Of a DNA stretch of 64,000 bases, positions 37,232 through 50,600 are shown in pieces. How positions within the stretch are numbered: the stretch's first letter is position 1; the number at the start of each line of letters is the position of its first letter. Under the pieces are notes generated by a model. That model was not told the DNA's origin. It searched no databases and saw only the letters and a program-made list of their open reading frames with translations. This stretch comes from Tetrahymena elliotti 4EA. Lineage: Eukaryota; Ciliophora; Oligohymenophorea; Hymenostomatida; Tetrahymenidae. Both the position numbers and the translations under genes were made by a program. Location of the stretch: positions 167,618-231,617 of the forward strand of contig JH720343.1 of the NCBI GenBank assembly GCA_000231825.2. Direction: 5' to 3'.

Positions 37232-38798
37232 ATGTCCATCACTGTTTCAACTTGCTATCAAATTTGCAACTCTCCATTAAACCAATCTTCTTCCAAATAG
37301 CTTTTTTCTTTCCCTAAAAGTATGAGATTCAAAGACGTTGGTAAATCTAAGTAAAATATAGCTTGCTTAAAATTATTTACATTTAAAACTACATAAACCT
37401 GCATCTTGCTAAAAAAAAGTGATTATACCACCAATTAACTTACTCTTTTTGGTGCAATAATAGATTTTTTATATTTAGTGAATGCCCATATTTTTCATAT
37501 TTCATACTAATATTTATTTTTTCTTTAAATATATAAAGTTGCGAGAAGTTTTGTTATGATTTACCTCCAGTCAAAGATCATAGAATGACTGGTATTGGTT
37601 ATGGTACTAAGTATGATTTTACAAAGCAAAATAATAAGGTATTTTACCCTTTGACATTTTTCAATAATATTTTCAAATAGTGACAAAAAGAAGGAATAAT
37701 TTAATGCTATTTTCTTTATGATTCCTTTTGAATCCACTTATTAAACTTCATTTTTGAAAATAATAGACTCCTGGTCCAAATACTTATTAATTATCATCAG
37801 AGCTTGATAAAAATGTTAAGAAACATAGAGGTTTCCCCTTCGGTGTTTCTAGAGAGGTAAAAATTTTAATTTCCATGAAATTAAGTTAATTTGTTATTTA
37901 TTTAGAATATGGCTAGCACAGGCATTATGGGTAATTTGAACTCAAAAAATCCAGGTAATTATTATTTAACTTTTTATAATGTAAAGAGATTTTAAAGAAG
38001 AATTTGGATAGATAAACTGTTACAACACTTCACTTTTTATTTTTCTCAGTTTTTGTTAAAACTCATTAAAAGTTATTATTAATTAAAAGGTCCTGGCAAC
38101 TATTAGTTACCAAGAACATTGAGTAACGTTTCTTATAGTATTAGACAAAGAACAGCTCACAATGATCCTCTTAATTCTTTCACTAAGAATGTACCAGGAC
38201 CTGGAGCGTAATTTATTTTATTCCCTTTAAATTAATAATGATTTTTCAAAGATAATATGAACACATTTTATTTTTTATAATTTATAGTTACCCTATTGCA
38301 CCTTCTATTAGCTCTGATGGTAAATATTTCATTTCTAAATTCCGTTCTTCGGGAGCTTTGAGCTTCAATCCTTCTCGTTCAAAGAGATTCCCTGATGGAC
38401 CCAAAGGTATTCTTAGAATTTTATAAATTTCAATGGATTAAAAATAATATTAAAATCCAAAAGCTGGACATTAAAATCCTGGGCCAGGTTAATATGCTCC
38501 TAATACTGGTATTACCAAAGACGGCTAATACTTTGTTAGTGGATACAAATCATCATAATGTAGAAGTTTCCCTCATGGTGTTCGTCGTACTCTTTCTCAA
38601 GAATAATTAAGTAAAATAATCTATTAATATAAAAATGTATTTTTTGCTTATATTTACAATTTAATAAACAAAAAAGGAGGCCTACCCGGACCTGGACAAT
38701 ATAGATTACCAAGTGAATTTGGTTACTATGAAACTGCAGCAAAAGGAAATAACACTTCTACATAAGAAAAAACAGAAGGAAATTAACAAAATGAATGA
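37232..38798 (+). CDS. SHIPPO / sperm-tail PG-rich repeat protein, copy 2
   Basis: Eight exons: 37232-37350, 37539-37638, 37767-37856, 37906-37954, 38090-38207, 38288-38406, 38464-38610 and 38677-38798. They give 287 aa. PG turns are TPGPNTY, PGNYQLP, VPGPGAYPIAP, NPGPGQYAPN and LPGPGQYRLPSEFGYY. The tail TAAKGNNTSTQEKTEGNQ is an extension not found in copy 1. The first exons are equally long (119 nt) and begin alike (MS-x-TVS-x-x-x-QI-x-NSPLN), so the pair is a tandem duplication. Intron positions differ afterwards: copy 2 splices after KYDFTKQNNK while copy 1 splices inside the equivalent KY. The expected role is in ciliary or basal-body microtubules. Confidence 0.85.
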
Positions 38799-39858
38799 TT
38801 GAAGGAAAGAAAATGAATTTAAGCTTATTTATCATATTTGAATGTTTTGCTACTTTAATTAGAATATATAAATAAAATTATCGGTTATTTAATTAGCTTT
38901 AATATATTTTATTAAATTGCACTTCTAGGGAATAAGTTTAATAAAATTATATATATAAATTTTTAAATATAAATGTATGTTTTGATGTGTGTTGAATTCC
39001 AAAGATCGTTTAATTTTAAATAACTAAAATATATAAATGAATGTTCCATTTGTTTTCAATATCTTTTCAGATCAAATTCAAAGATTTTTAAAATTAAATT
39101 ATTTGAAATTCAATTTAAAATAGAGTTTTTATCAATTAATTATTTAATATTTCAAAATATTCATGAAACAAATTTTGCTACTGAGTTAAGTAAATATAAA
39201 TCTATTTTTTTTTAGATAATCACAGATGTTTTGTTATTATATAAAATATAACATGGCTAATAAAAATTTTCAACCAAAAATTAAAATTAATCTTTGAAAT
39301 AGTAGCAAAAGTACCTTTATTTTTTTATATTCTCAATAATATTTTAGTAAAAAGAATAAATTTTAAATGTAAATTTTTGTTTGAATTTCAAATGATAAAG
39401 AACTGTAAACTTTTATTTCAATTCTTTGAAGACTGAATAGACTTTTCAATAATATTGTCAAGAAAAATAAATCAATTAAAAAAATAATTTTTTGATAATT
39501 AAAAGCAGAGAATTATCAATTATTAATAGTTTATCACCACTTTTGTTAATTTTATGAGATAATAAATATAAATTTAGTTTGTTTTGATTTAAAAAAGTAT
39601 TCTATATAAATTATTTTAAAAATTATTTATGATTTTTTCATTTTAAAAAAAGAGCAGAGTTATTGTATTGAATGCTTTTTAAAGTTTTAAGAAATTAAAT
39701 TACACTATTATAGCTATCTAGTTGCTATTAAGAGTAAAGCTTCCACTTTCTATTTTGTTAATAATCAATCGATTTTGATATAATTAAGATCAAAAAATTT
39801 TATAAAAAAATACTTATTGAATCAAGCTTGAAATAAATAAAAGAATTCTGATTAATTT
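38799..39858. other. Spacer
   Basis: About 1.06 kb of AT-rich DNA between the second SHIPPO gene and the four-span membrane protein. No gene or notable repeat. Confidence 0.6.
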
Positions 39859-40755
39859 ATGGAATATTTTAAAAACAAGAAGTAATCTCTAAATAAGAGT
39901 TTAGGTCTTGAAGAATCAAAAAGTAGCTCAAACACTCAAGATAGATCTTAAATGGAAGAGCCATATTTTAAAAACAAGACTAATAATTTAAATAATAGCA
40001 ACAAGGTTGCCAGGAATAAAATAGCATAGAGTTAATAGGATTAAAGATTGTCATTTAAAAGTGAATCTAATTTAAGCGACACATCTGCCATTATAAGAAT
40101 GAATTAAAATATAAAGAAAAGAATTTTAAGAAATCATTTAATGCTAATATTATTACTTAATCTGCTCTAAATAGGTTCTTTGTTATTTTCTATTATTTAC
40201 CCTGCTTGGTATAATGACTCTGAAAACTCACCAACCACAAATGGTTCTTTTTAAGAATAAACATATTATGGTTTATTATTCCATTATAGAAATGATTCAT
40301 ATTAATTAAATGGATTTTACACAGAAGATAATAAAGAGATAGGAGGTATTTCATCATTTATAATGTTTAGTATGGGTATATGTATCTAACTTATATACAC
40401 TTTCTAATTATTTGCCTTCTTTAAAGCTTATCCAGAGACTATTTAGAATAGAGGATGTAAACTATTAAAATTTAAAACATGTAGATGGCTTTGCTTATTT
40501 TTATATATGGGAGCTATTCTCTATTGGGTTATGGTAGTATACTTAGTGTAAGTTGTTGGAGATGCCTCAAATACGAAATAGTTATAATATGGATTCTGGA
40601 TTTCAATTAGTTGTATAGCTAGCTTTTTACTTATCTGCATTTATTTCAACTTTGTAAAGAAAAAAATAAAGAAAAATGATTTAGTCAGTAACCTATTAAA
40701 TGCTAATCGCTATTTAAAAATGAATGAAGAAATTGAAAACTCTGAATAATTTTGA
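39859..40755 (+). CDS. Four-span membrane protein of unknown family
   Basis: Single exon, 298 aa. The N-terminal 90 residues are polar and cytosolic-looking and contain YFKNK twice (residues 3-7 and 36-40). Four hydrophobic segments follow at about 93-116, 162-187, 210-233 and 244-266. The loop between the first two is about 45 residues and has three NxS sites (NDSE, NGSF, NDSY), so it is probably lumenal or extracellular. The C-terminus is short and basic. The layout (cytosolic N-terminus, large first loop, two tight hairpins) resembles claudin or PMP22-type tetraspans. I see no W-GLW-C-C signature, so no family is assigned. Confidence 0.75.
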
Positions 40756-41611
40756 ATTAAGCATCATGATAAATCAATATAAAAACATATTATTTTATCT
40801 TTTTCATATATAGTAATTAAAATCAACTTATTAGAATTTGTTTCATGAGCATCTACTTTAAAGATGAAAATGTAATAGATAATTGTAATCATTAGAAATT
40901 AAATTTTTAATTTGTTTTCAAATATTGAAAAGAAAATTCATTTTTTTAAACAAAAAATGGTCAATAATTTAATATAATTTAAAGCATAATTGTTAAATTA
41001 ATTACACTTTACCCCTTTTCTCATTTTATGATTCATAAAAAATAAAATTATTTATAAGTTAAAATTTAAAATGTGTGGGAGTAAAAATTGTGGAAAAATA
41101 ATTTTATTTATTATTTGAAATCAATTTTATCAATTCATTTGTTATACCTCAACATATTTGAGGTTTTTAAAATGTTATCGCTAAGAATCTTGCCCACAAA
41201 AATTATTTTTATTTTTAAATTTCATTGATGTTTTTTATTTTGTTTTTTCAATTAAAAAAAATTCCATTAAGTTATTAAGTTGATCATTAAGATATTCAAA
41301 AGACATTAAAAGTATTAAATTTTATGTCTGTTTTTTAAAATATTATAAAGAAATAATAAGTATTTAACTGGTGTCTTTGTTATGGCTTTTTTTCCAAAAA
41401 TATTTTAGACAAATTAAAAGATGAAATTAAAAAAACTTTAAATTCTTAAAATAAATAAATAAGTTTGAAAATTTGAAATACATTTAATAGTTGAACAATT
41501 TTATATAATAGTTTTTAATATATTTAAATAATTTTTTATTTTATCTTTCAACTTGAGGAAAATCTAGCTAATCAGCTTTATATACATTATCGTTATCATT
41601 AACGTTTTGCA
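40756..41611. other. Convergent spacer
   Basis: About 860 bp of AT-rich DNA. The 41530-41611 end is somewhat richer in mixed codons on the minus strand. It could belong to the last exon of the giant TPR gene if a further short intron exists there. Confidence 0.45.
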
Positions 41612-44600
41612 TCATTCTATATTTCCTTTTAAGATACGTGTTTAACTGCCTTTTTACTTACCGTTTCTATCTTATCTAATAGATAGATCCATATTTTCTT
41701 TCAAAACTTAAATAGAGGCTTAACTATACTTCATTTAACTCATGTCTGATTCCTAATCTTTGGAGGCTGAAACATTAGAGTCTTTATTATTTTAGCTACT
41801 GCTTTTATTAACTGGCCCAGGATTGAGCTCTTCATATAATCTATAAGCATCATCATTGTCTGGGTCTATATCTACTGCAACCTAATTGAGATTAAAATTT
41901 TTAGAATTGAAATAATTGAAATATATTTTTACTTTTATATATTGACGGGCTTCGGATAAATTAGATAATCCATAGTAAGCTTAAGCGAGTTTAAAGCAAG
42001 TATCAAAATTGCTTGTGCCATCATCATAGGCTTTTAGCAAATGTTAGATTGCCTTTTCAAATTAATTATTATCTATATACAAACCAGCAATATAATTTCT
42101 CCATTCAACATTGTGTGGATCTTTCTCAATAGCTAACTCAAAATTAACAATTGCATTCTCATAATCATTCTAAATATAATATACATTTGCTAAATTATAA
42201 TATGCAGAAGCATTTGTATTGTCTTATTAGATGCATTCTATATAAGCTTACTAAGCTTCTTCATAGTTATTTTATGTGCAGTAAGCATTTCCTAAATTGT
42301 ACAAGCAATTAGGTCTTTTAGGATTAATTTATAGAGACTGCTTATAAAATACAATAGCTGTTTCTATATCATCTTTAGTGTAATAGCAGTCTGCTAAATA
42401 TTGCAAAATCTCATCATCTTACTATTTCTTTAATAAGTTTTCATATTTTTCAATTGCTGTATCATAGTTTTCAGTAAAGTAATAGCTATTAGCAACACCT
42501 TTTTGTAATTAGAAGTCATTAGGGTTAAAGACTAAACCTTTTTGGAAATACATAAGTGCTTTTTCAGTATTACCACTTTCTTAGAAAATAGTCCCTTTTT
42601 TTAAAAAATAAAAATTATTAGGTTATTGGTCAAAATAATTATCAAAATCAATGAATTAATACCTAATTGAGACCATGCTTCTGCATTATTTGGATTTATA
42701 CTAATACATTATTTAAAGCACTCAGATGCTAATTTATATTCTTTTTTCAACTAATATGCCACACCTAACTAGAAATGTGCTTTGCTATATTTGGGTTCAA
42801 CAGCTATAATTTACTTGAAACAATCAATTGCTCTATTCAAATTGTTAAGTTTATTTAAATAAATTTTTCCCAGTCTCAAATTACAAATTAGGTTGTTTGG
42901 ATCTTTTGAAAGAGCAATCCTTTTATTAAATTTAATCAAATAAAATCAATAAAACAAAAGTAAATTTAGTTACTTAAAGTATTTTTTAGATTTCTCAAAT
43001 TCTCCCTTTAAGCTCAAAATAGTAGCATATTCTATCAAACTGGGTATGTGATCAGCATCTTATTCTTTTTTAATTTAAAAAAATTAAATGAGAAATTCAA
43101 ATAATTTTAAAGTAGAAAATTTATTACATAAAACCTTTTTGAAGCATTCTCCAGACTTTGTTATTTCTTTGTTTTTAAGGTATAAAGTTCCCAAGTAATA
43201 CATAGAATTAACATTATGTTCAGGTCTCTCAATAGCAAGCTCTGTAAATTTAATAGCGTTTTCAAATTCCCCCTTTTTATCATACAGTTTGCCTAAACTT
43301 ATAAGGCATTCATAGTTATTTTCATCTATCTGTATGGCATCGGTCAGGTACTAAAATGCTTCTTAAATGTGATTTTCATCTTTATCGAATTCTAAATAAA
43401 TCTATCCCAATTTTATTAGAATATTGATATTCTAAGAGTTAACAGATAATGCTTTTGAATAATTGTCAATAGCTTCTTTCATTTTACCTTCTTGGAAATA
43501 TATTTAACCTAGCTTGTAGAAACATTTGTAATCTTTTTAATCATTTTAAGCTATAGCATTTTCATAGCTCTTTTTAGCTTTATCTAAATTCTCAAGTTTT
43601 TTAAAGCACTTACCTATTCTCAAACAAGAAGTATATTTGTCTGATGAATATTTATACTAAATTTTGTAATGCTCTAGAGCCTATTCCCAATTTTACTATT
43701 GAAGGAATATTTCTGCAATTGCAAAATGGATTCTCTCAGGAATGAAATCAGGTTATAGCTCAGAAACCTTTAAAAAGTGAGTCTTTGCATTTTCAACATC
43801 GTTATCCTCAATAGAAAAAATACCTAGCTTGTAATGTGCGATATGAGCTTTTTCATCTTAATTTTTGATCATATTTTCACATGTGCTCTTAGTCCAAGAA
43901 TCAAAATCAGGTGGTAATTATTATTACAAAGTTTTCTTGTTTTTTTTACTTCTACTTTTTTTTATGTTATTATCACTGATAAAAGAGTCTCTATTAGAAT
44001 CATATTCTTTTGCAGAACTATGCAAGGTCATAAAATTCTTTTTCTCTTATTCATCATCATTAGAGTTATTTTAAAGCAACTTATTAACAAAATATTAGTT
44101 TTGATTATCCTCAATAACATTATCTTCTCTTGATTTACTTTTTGAAGGAGGTGATTTTTCTCCCTACAACATCTGAACAATATCTTATTCTTCTGAGTGA
44201 GTTCTTTATTGTTAACTTAATCCTTCTATATTTTCAGCATTTTCTTATTACTCTTTATTTTCCTAACCATTTTAGATTATATTTTCTTAATTACCATTAT
44301 TTGCATTCTCATTTTAATTATCTTAGGTACCTGCTTCTTAATTACTTTCTTATTATTTTTAGTTGCTTTATTCATCCTCATTTTATTCGGCTTTAACCTA
44401 TTCTTCTTCTTCTTCTTTCTTTTCTGTATCCTCTAAATCTTTCTATTCACTAATTGTAGGGTTAACTTCACCTTATTATTCCTTTTATTCTTGATTCTAA
44501 ACATCATCATTTTTAACAGATTAATCTTTTTCAGCATCTAAAGCAACTTCCTCTTATTTAATTTCTTGTTGTAACTCTACCTAATTTTATACTTCTTAAT

Positions 44601-47600
44601 CTTCCTACTGTTAGTCTTTAATCTAATTATCTTCGTTTACCTACTAATTAGATTCTTCTTAGTTTTATTCTAACTTCTATTCAACTTAATTCTTATCCTA
44701 ATCTTCATATTCACCATCATTTGCTATAACTTGAGTTTCACCTTCATCTTACTTTTCAAGATTAGCATTTTAATCTTGCAAATCTTATTCCTACCCATCT
44801 TAATCATTTTGGTTGTTAAGCTCTTTTTATTAGTCTTCATTAGTATTTTATTCTTTATTTTTTTAATTTTAATCTAACTCTTACTCTTACAAATTCTACT
44901 GCTATTCTTGCTCTTGCTCTTATTTATTAGATAGGGAATCTTAATTCTTTTCAAGATCTTGCTATTCTTAATCTAAATCTTGTTTGCTACCTTGTTATTC
45001 TGATAGTTTTTATTCCTCATCCTGACCTTATTCTGATTGATTTTCTTTTAAATCTTAATCTTATTATTATTAATCTCCTTATTAGTTTTGTTCTTAATCT
45101 AAAACTTATTCCTATCCATGTGATTCTACTTCTTTTTAATTCTAATCATTTTATTCATCTTATTTGCTTTCTTATAACTAGGCTTCATTTTAATCTTTTA
45201 TTGACTCATTCTATTTCAATTTTTTTTCATTATCACCTTATTGTGATTACTTTTTTTCTTAGTTTTCTATGTTTGATATTTGGTTTTAACTTTCACTATT
45301 GATTTTTTCTGAATCTATTTTTTAATTTTGTGATATTTCCTGAGAGATTTCTACCTAATTTTAATCAACTTCTGCTTCATTTGTATTTTTTTCAACTTTA
45401 CTTTAATCTTACTCATCATTTTACTTATTAATCTATTCTGATTCAGGAATTTCTATTTCTTATAATTAATTTTTAATTTAGCTTTAAGAATCTTATAAAT
45501 CATTTTCTTAGTTGCTATCTTGCTTATTTTGATCAACTTAATTTATTTATTATTCATCATCTTGTTTTCCATCTTCAACTTATTTCTAGTGTTCATTTTT
45601 TATTTAATGCTCCTATTCTTTTTCTTGAGTTAAATTATTATCTTTAGTATGGCTTTCTTCTTCCTCTTTATTTATTTATTATTACTAATTATCTTCTTAG
45701 TGAGTATTGGTTTCTTCTTATTATCCAGGCTCAAATTGAGTAATTTAAATGATTTTATTTTATTTTTCTTAATCAGCTTCTTACTATCCTCCTATAATAA
45801 AATCTTAATCCTAGTCATGTTAGGCTTATTCTAAATTTAGATGATTTGATTTTGATGAATCTTGTAAACTCTCGCTTAATCTCTCTACAGATTTATATTA
45901 TGTGACCATAATCATATATTCTTATTACTTTGCTTATTAATCTTAACAATCTTTAAAATCCATTTCATTAAGTTCCTATTGAGAATTTTCCTCTTCCTAT
46001 TAGTTAGCTTTATCTTCTTTGCCTTGATTGTTTAATTCTGATTATTTTTATGTTTCTTTTTTGGGAGTAAATAGAATATTTTATGCATCATCATCTTTAT
46101 TTTTATCTTGGTTTTATGATATCTAAATTTATTTCTCACCATTTTATTTTTGGTTGCTTGTAGAAATATCATTATTCTTTTCATCATGTTATTTATTCTA
46201 GTCTTCATTATTTTACTCAACTATTTTTTCTGATTTATCATGATCTTCATGATGGATTTTAACTTCCTCATCTTTTTATTTTTTGATTTCTTATTCAATA
46301 TTTTAATTTGAATCTTTAATATCCTTGGAGCTTTTCTTATTATTGGAATCTTTTTAAGAGACTTTTTCTTATAAATCACTTGGCTATTTATTTTCATTTA
46401 TATCATAAGTGTGCCCTTATTCTTTGATGTTTATTTATGGTTTTTCATGAAGTTCGTGATCTTAATTACTGCCTGAAGGAATTTATTTTTATTCTTTTTA
46501 ATTATTTTCAATAACTGAGTTAGATTTTTGCTTTTAATTGTGATCTGAACTTTATTTAGATGACTATTATTATTGGTGCTCTTTGTCTTAAATACTTTCA
46601 TCTGTATTTTAAGATATAGTCTGTATTTTATTTTATGATGGATTTTTAGAAGCCTCTTCATTTTAAAGAGTTTTCTCTTGAATATTATTCTCCGAGTTTT
46701 TAGATCCTTTTTACTCTTATGTTTATATAATTTAATTGCTTTTGATAATATTATCAGACTCCTTTTATGAATCTTATTAAGGAACTTAGCTTTCATTATT
46801 TGATTTTATTTATTATTCGTCTTAAGCATTTTTGATGTCTTCATTGCTTTAGTCATCTTACTCTTGATCATTATCTTAAACTTCTTCTTTAAACTCTTCA
46901 CTTTTAATCAAACTACCATTTTCTTAAATGATATTAATTTAAAATCCTATCTATGACCTTGATTTTTAAGTTTCCCCATTATGTTTAGAATCCATAGAAC
47001 TATATTATTATTAAATTTGGCTTTATGTTGATTTTTTATGAATTTCTTTTTAGCTTGAACTATCTTAGTGGTCTTTAATTAATTTATTACTAAATTCTTC
47101 TTCTTTTTCTTCAAAAGTACCTTTTTTTTCTAATTGTTTTTCTATTGCCTGCTCATTAGGCTTAACAGATTATTCCTATTGCTTCTATTACTCATTAGGC
47201 TATTCTTTATGTTGTTGCTATTCTGCATGCTATTATTGAATTTTAATTTCTAACTATTATTTAACATCTTATTTCTATTTAGTATTTGATTATTCCTATT
47301 TAATATCTTGTTTTTGATTTGTATTAATAATATCTGATTGTTATTATTTAGTATCTTATTACTATTAAATATCCTATTATTACAAATTAATATTTTATAA
47401 TGATTATTTACTGTCTTATTTCTTTTAATTATAATTATCTTATTATTCCTATTTAATATTTTATTATTGCTATTTTGTATCTTATTATTATAATTTAGTA
47501 TCTTATTGTACCTATTTAGTTTCTTACTATTACTATTTAATTTCTTAATTCTTTTTAGTATTTTATTATTCTAATTAAATATCTTATTATTTCTACTTAA

Positions 47601-50600
47601 GGTCTTCTTGAGATTATTTAGTATCTTATTGTTACTATTAAGAATCTTTCTATTACTATTTAGTATCTGACAATTACTATTAAGATTCTTATTTCTATTT
47701 ATTATCTTATTACTACTCCTGTTAATTTTCTTTTTGAGATTGTTTGATATCTTAATGTGATTATTTAATATCTTATTTTTACTATTCAGTATTTTATTAT
47801 TGTAATTTAGAATCTGAATTTTACTATTTAACATCCTATACTTACTCTAAAATTTTATTAGATTTTGCTTTTTGCTCGCTATTTTCTTTCTTTTCAGAAT
47901 GGCTTTCGTTAGTATTTTGTTGGCTTTTTTAAATATTTTTATCAGACTCTATTTCTTTTTAATCAACATTGTATAAACTACCATGTTTATTGTTTTCTAC
48001 TTCTTCTTTATTTATTAGTTTTGGATCAATTTATTTTATTTCTTAATGTTAGTCTTCTTTCTTAATGCTCTTAATTTAATTGTTTTCAGGAATGTTACTA
48101 TTTGAAATTGCATTTGTTAATTAAACATTTTATACTTAATTTGAGGGTTTATCTACTTTTTACTAAATGTCATCTTCCTTCTCTTATTCCTTATTTTATT
48201 GTATATCTTATTTTTGAATAGCTTTTTCATTATTTTAATCTTATTACTTTTCTATCTTTTCAGTACTTTAGATTAATATTTACTATGATGCTTTATTTTC
48301 ATTTTAACTTTATTATTACTTTTTTGTTTCTTTTTCTTTTTAAATATGATCATCTAAAGATACAGAGGACTTGCTTTCTCTATTTAGACTTTCTTTTTAG
48401 ATTTTATCTTAACTAACTCCTTCTAAATATCCTTTTTTTTCACTTTATTTTGCAGATTTTTCATCTTTTTTAGGAGAATTTAATACATTTTATGACTATT
48501 ATTTTGAATTTTCATCTTCTTCTTTTTCTTCATTGATTTTTTAATGCTAAATAGGAGTTGCAGATGCTTTGTTGCTATCCAAAATGGAATTTTGAGATTT
48601 TATTGAATTCTATTTCTTGATTTAATCTTTATTTTCCTTCTTTTGTTTTTATTGGTTTTCTTCATTTGAAGAAGAAGTTAATGAGTTTGAGCTTTAAGGG
48701 TTTTGTATATTTTATTGTTGTAACTCATTTTTTGTTTATATTTACTATTTTGGAGTTCCTTAATTTTATTGCATGTTTTCTCTTTTTTAATTCTATTACT
48801 TAGAAGGAGTGGAATTTTAAGATATTTATTACTCAGAAGTTTTAGGGATATTTGGTGAAGAGATGATGTTATTCTTTTTTTATTCAACTTTTGAGCTCTC
48901 TTAAACTTCAGGTTGAAAAGAAATTTCTTATTAATCAATTTAATTATCAGAAGAAGTTGTTTTTTGGCTTTCTCCAACTTTTTATTTTTACTGGTTTAAA
49001 GTAGGTAACTATTGTTTTATATTTTGAGATGTGTTAACTGGATTTTGGGCTTTAGGAGTAATATTAGCCTATTTATTTTTTTCATCAAATACTTCTTATT
49101 TATTCGATTATTTATTATTAATTTATTGATGGTTACTTTGCTCAATCTAATTTTTCAATTATGGCTTTGACTTTTATTAATTCTCTAGGCTGACTAAATT
49201 ATTTTACTTGATACTATTTTAACTTTTCTCACTAAGCATAGAATTATTTTCCTTTTTTTGAATTTAATTTTCAGATTTCTGCTAAATTTGTTTGCTATTA
49301 TCTATGCTTGCAAGTTTAATTTATTAGTTAGGTTTAGAAATATTCGAGTCTTTGATTTAATTTTGCTTATGACCATTTAGCAATATTTTATTGCTTTCTT
49401 AAGGAGATAAATTGGGCTCGTTTTAAGAATATTTTGATTTAGTAAGTCTATCAAATACAGGATTATTTATTTGATTTGATTAAATTGGATTTTTATTTAT
49501 CTATTTAGGAAGTTATTCTTAGGTTGATTTGATATTTGGATCTTCTTTTGGCTATTTCTTAGGCTTTGATAACTTTTCTAAATAACCAAAGTTAAATGTT
49601 CTCCCTTCTCTATTTGGTTATGTAAGATTTCCTCCACCGAAGTTATTATTTAAGCTTGATTTATCATTAGAAGTACCTTGAGGATTAAGTGTAGATTTTA
49701 CCTCGGAAGATCCCTTTCGAAGTAAAATATTCTTTTTAAATTTATTTTCATGAAAAGAAATCGATAAATTTTATTTAGCTGAATTAATTAAAGGTTTATC
49801 TTAGATTTCTTTTTCACCTTAGTTATTATAGGTAATTTTATTGTTATTTTTAAAGAAATTATTTATCTTAATTTCATCTTTCTTTTTATCTGGGGATTAT
49901 TTATTAGTTTATTAATATGTTTTTAATTAAAATGAGAATGCCCCTTTATTAAATCCTTTCAATCCATCAGTTTAAGACATTTCATTTTGCTTTTAACTAA
50001 ACTGTATTTTTTATCCATTAGTTTCTATAGACTAAGGAGTTTATATTTACCTAAAATTATTAGAGCTAGCTTAAAATGAATTTGACTAAGTTCCTTTTTA
50101 TTTTATAGGGAATAGCCTTTTTTATTACTAATTCAAAGGAGGCATACTATCAGTCTAGTTCTAACTAGAAGAATAAAAAGTATATTGCTAACCTTAAGGA
50201 GGATTATTATAAGAAAAGTGGTAATTCTTTGAAGATAGTTTTTTAAGTATTTTATCCTTCATCTCAAATATTTTCTACTCAAATTCCTTGCAATTAACAA
50301 TATCACTAAAGTTCTCTAAAATCTTTTATAATAATATTTATCATAAAATGTTTAAAAAATAAAATAAATAATTACTGTCTCATAAACTGTTAGTGAGCTT
50401 TCATACTAGCCTAGTTTTTCAAATATAAGTCCCTAATTAACATAGGAAAGAAGATTTAAAGGATCTCTTTCTTCTATTTCTGGAATTTGAGTAAATTGTT
50501 GGAAAGCCTCAAGTGCTGATACCAATTTATTTTATTTAAAAAGTAAAACACCATGATTGTAAAGGATAGAAGGAGTGAACCCGTTTTATTTTCTGAGAAT

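Noticed and set aside
43865..45834. A series of hydrophobic plus-strand frames rich in Phe, Leu and Ile, looking like membrane proteins
   Set aside because: They are the reverse complement of the Glu/Gln/Lys/Asn-rich part of the giant TPR gene. Their hydrophobicity comes from T-rich antisense codons.
46431..48977. Lys/Asn/Ile-rich minus-strand frames such as 46431-46796 and 47571-47834
   Set aside because: Same strand as the giant TPR gene but a shifted frame. Only the TAA/TAG-as-Gln frame joins the TPR exons on both sides.
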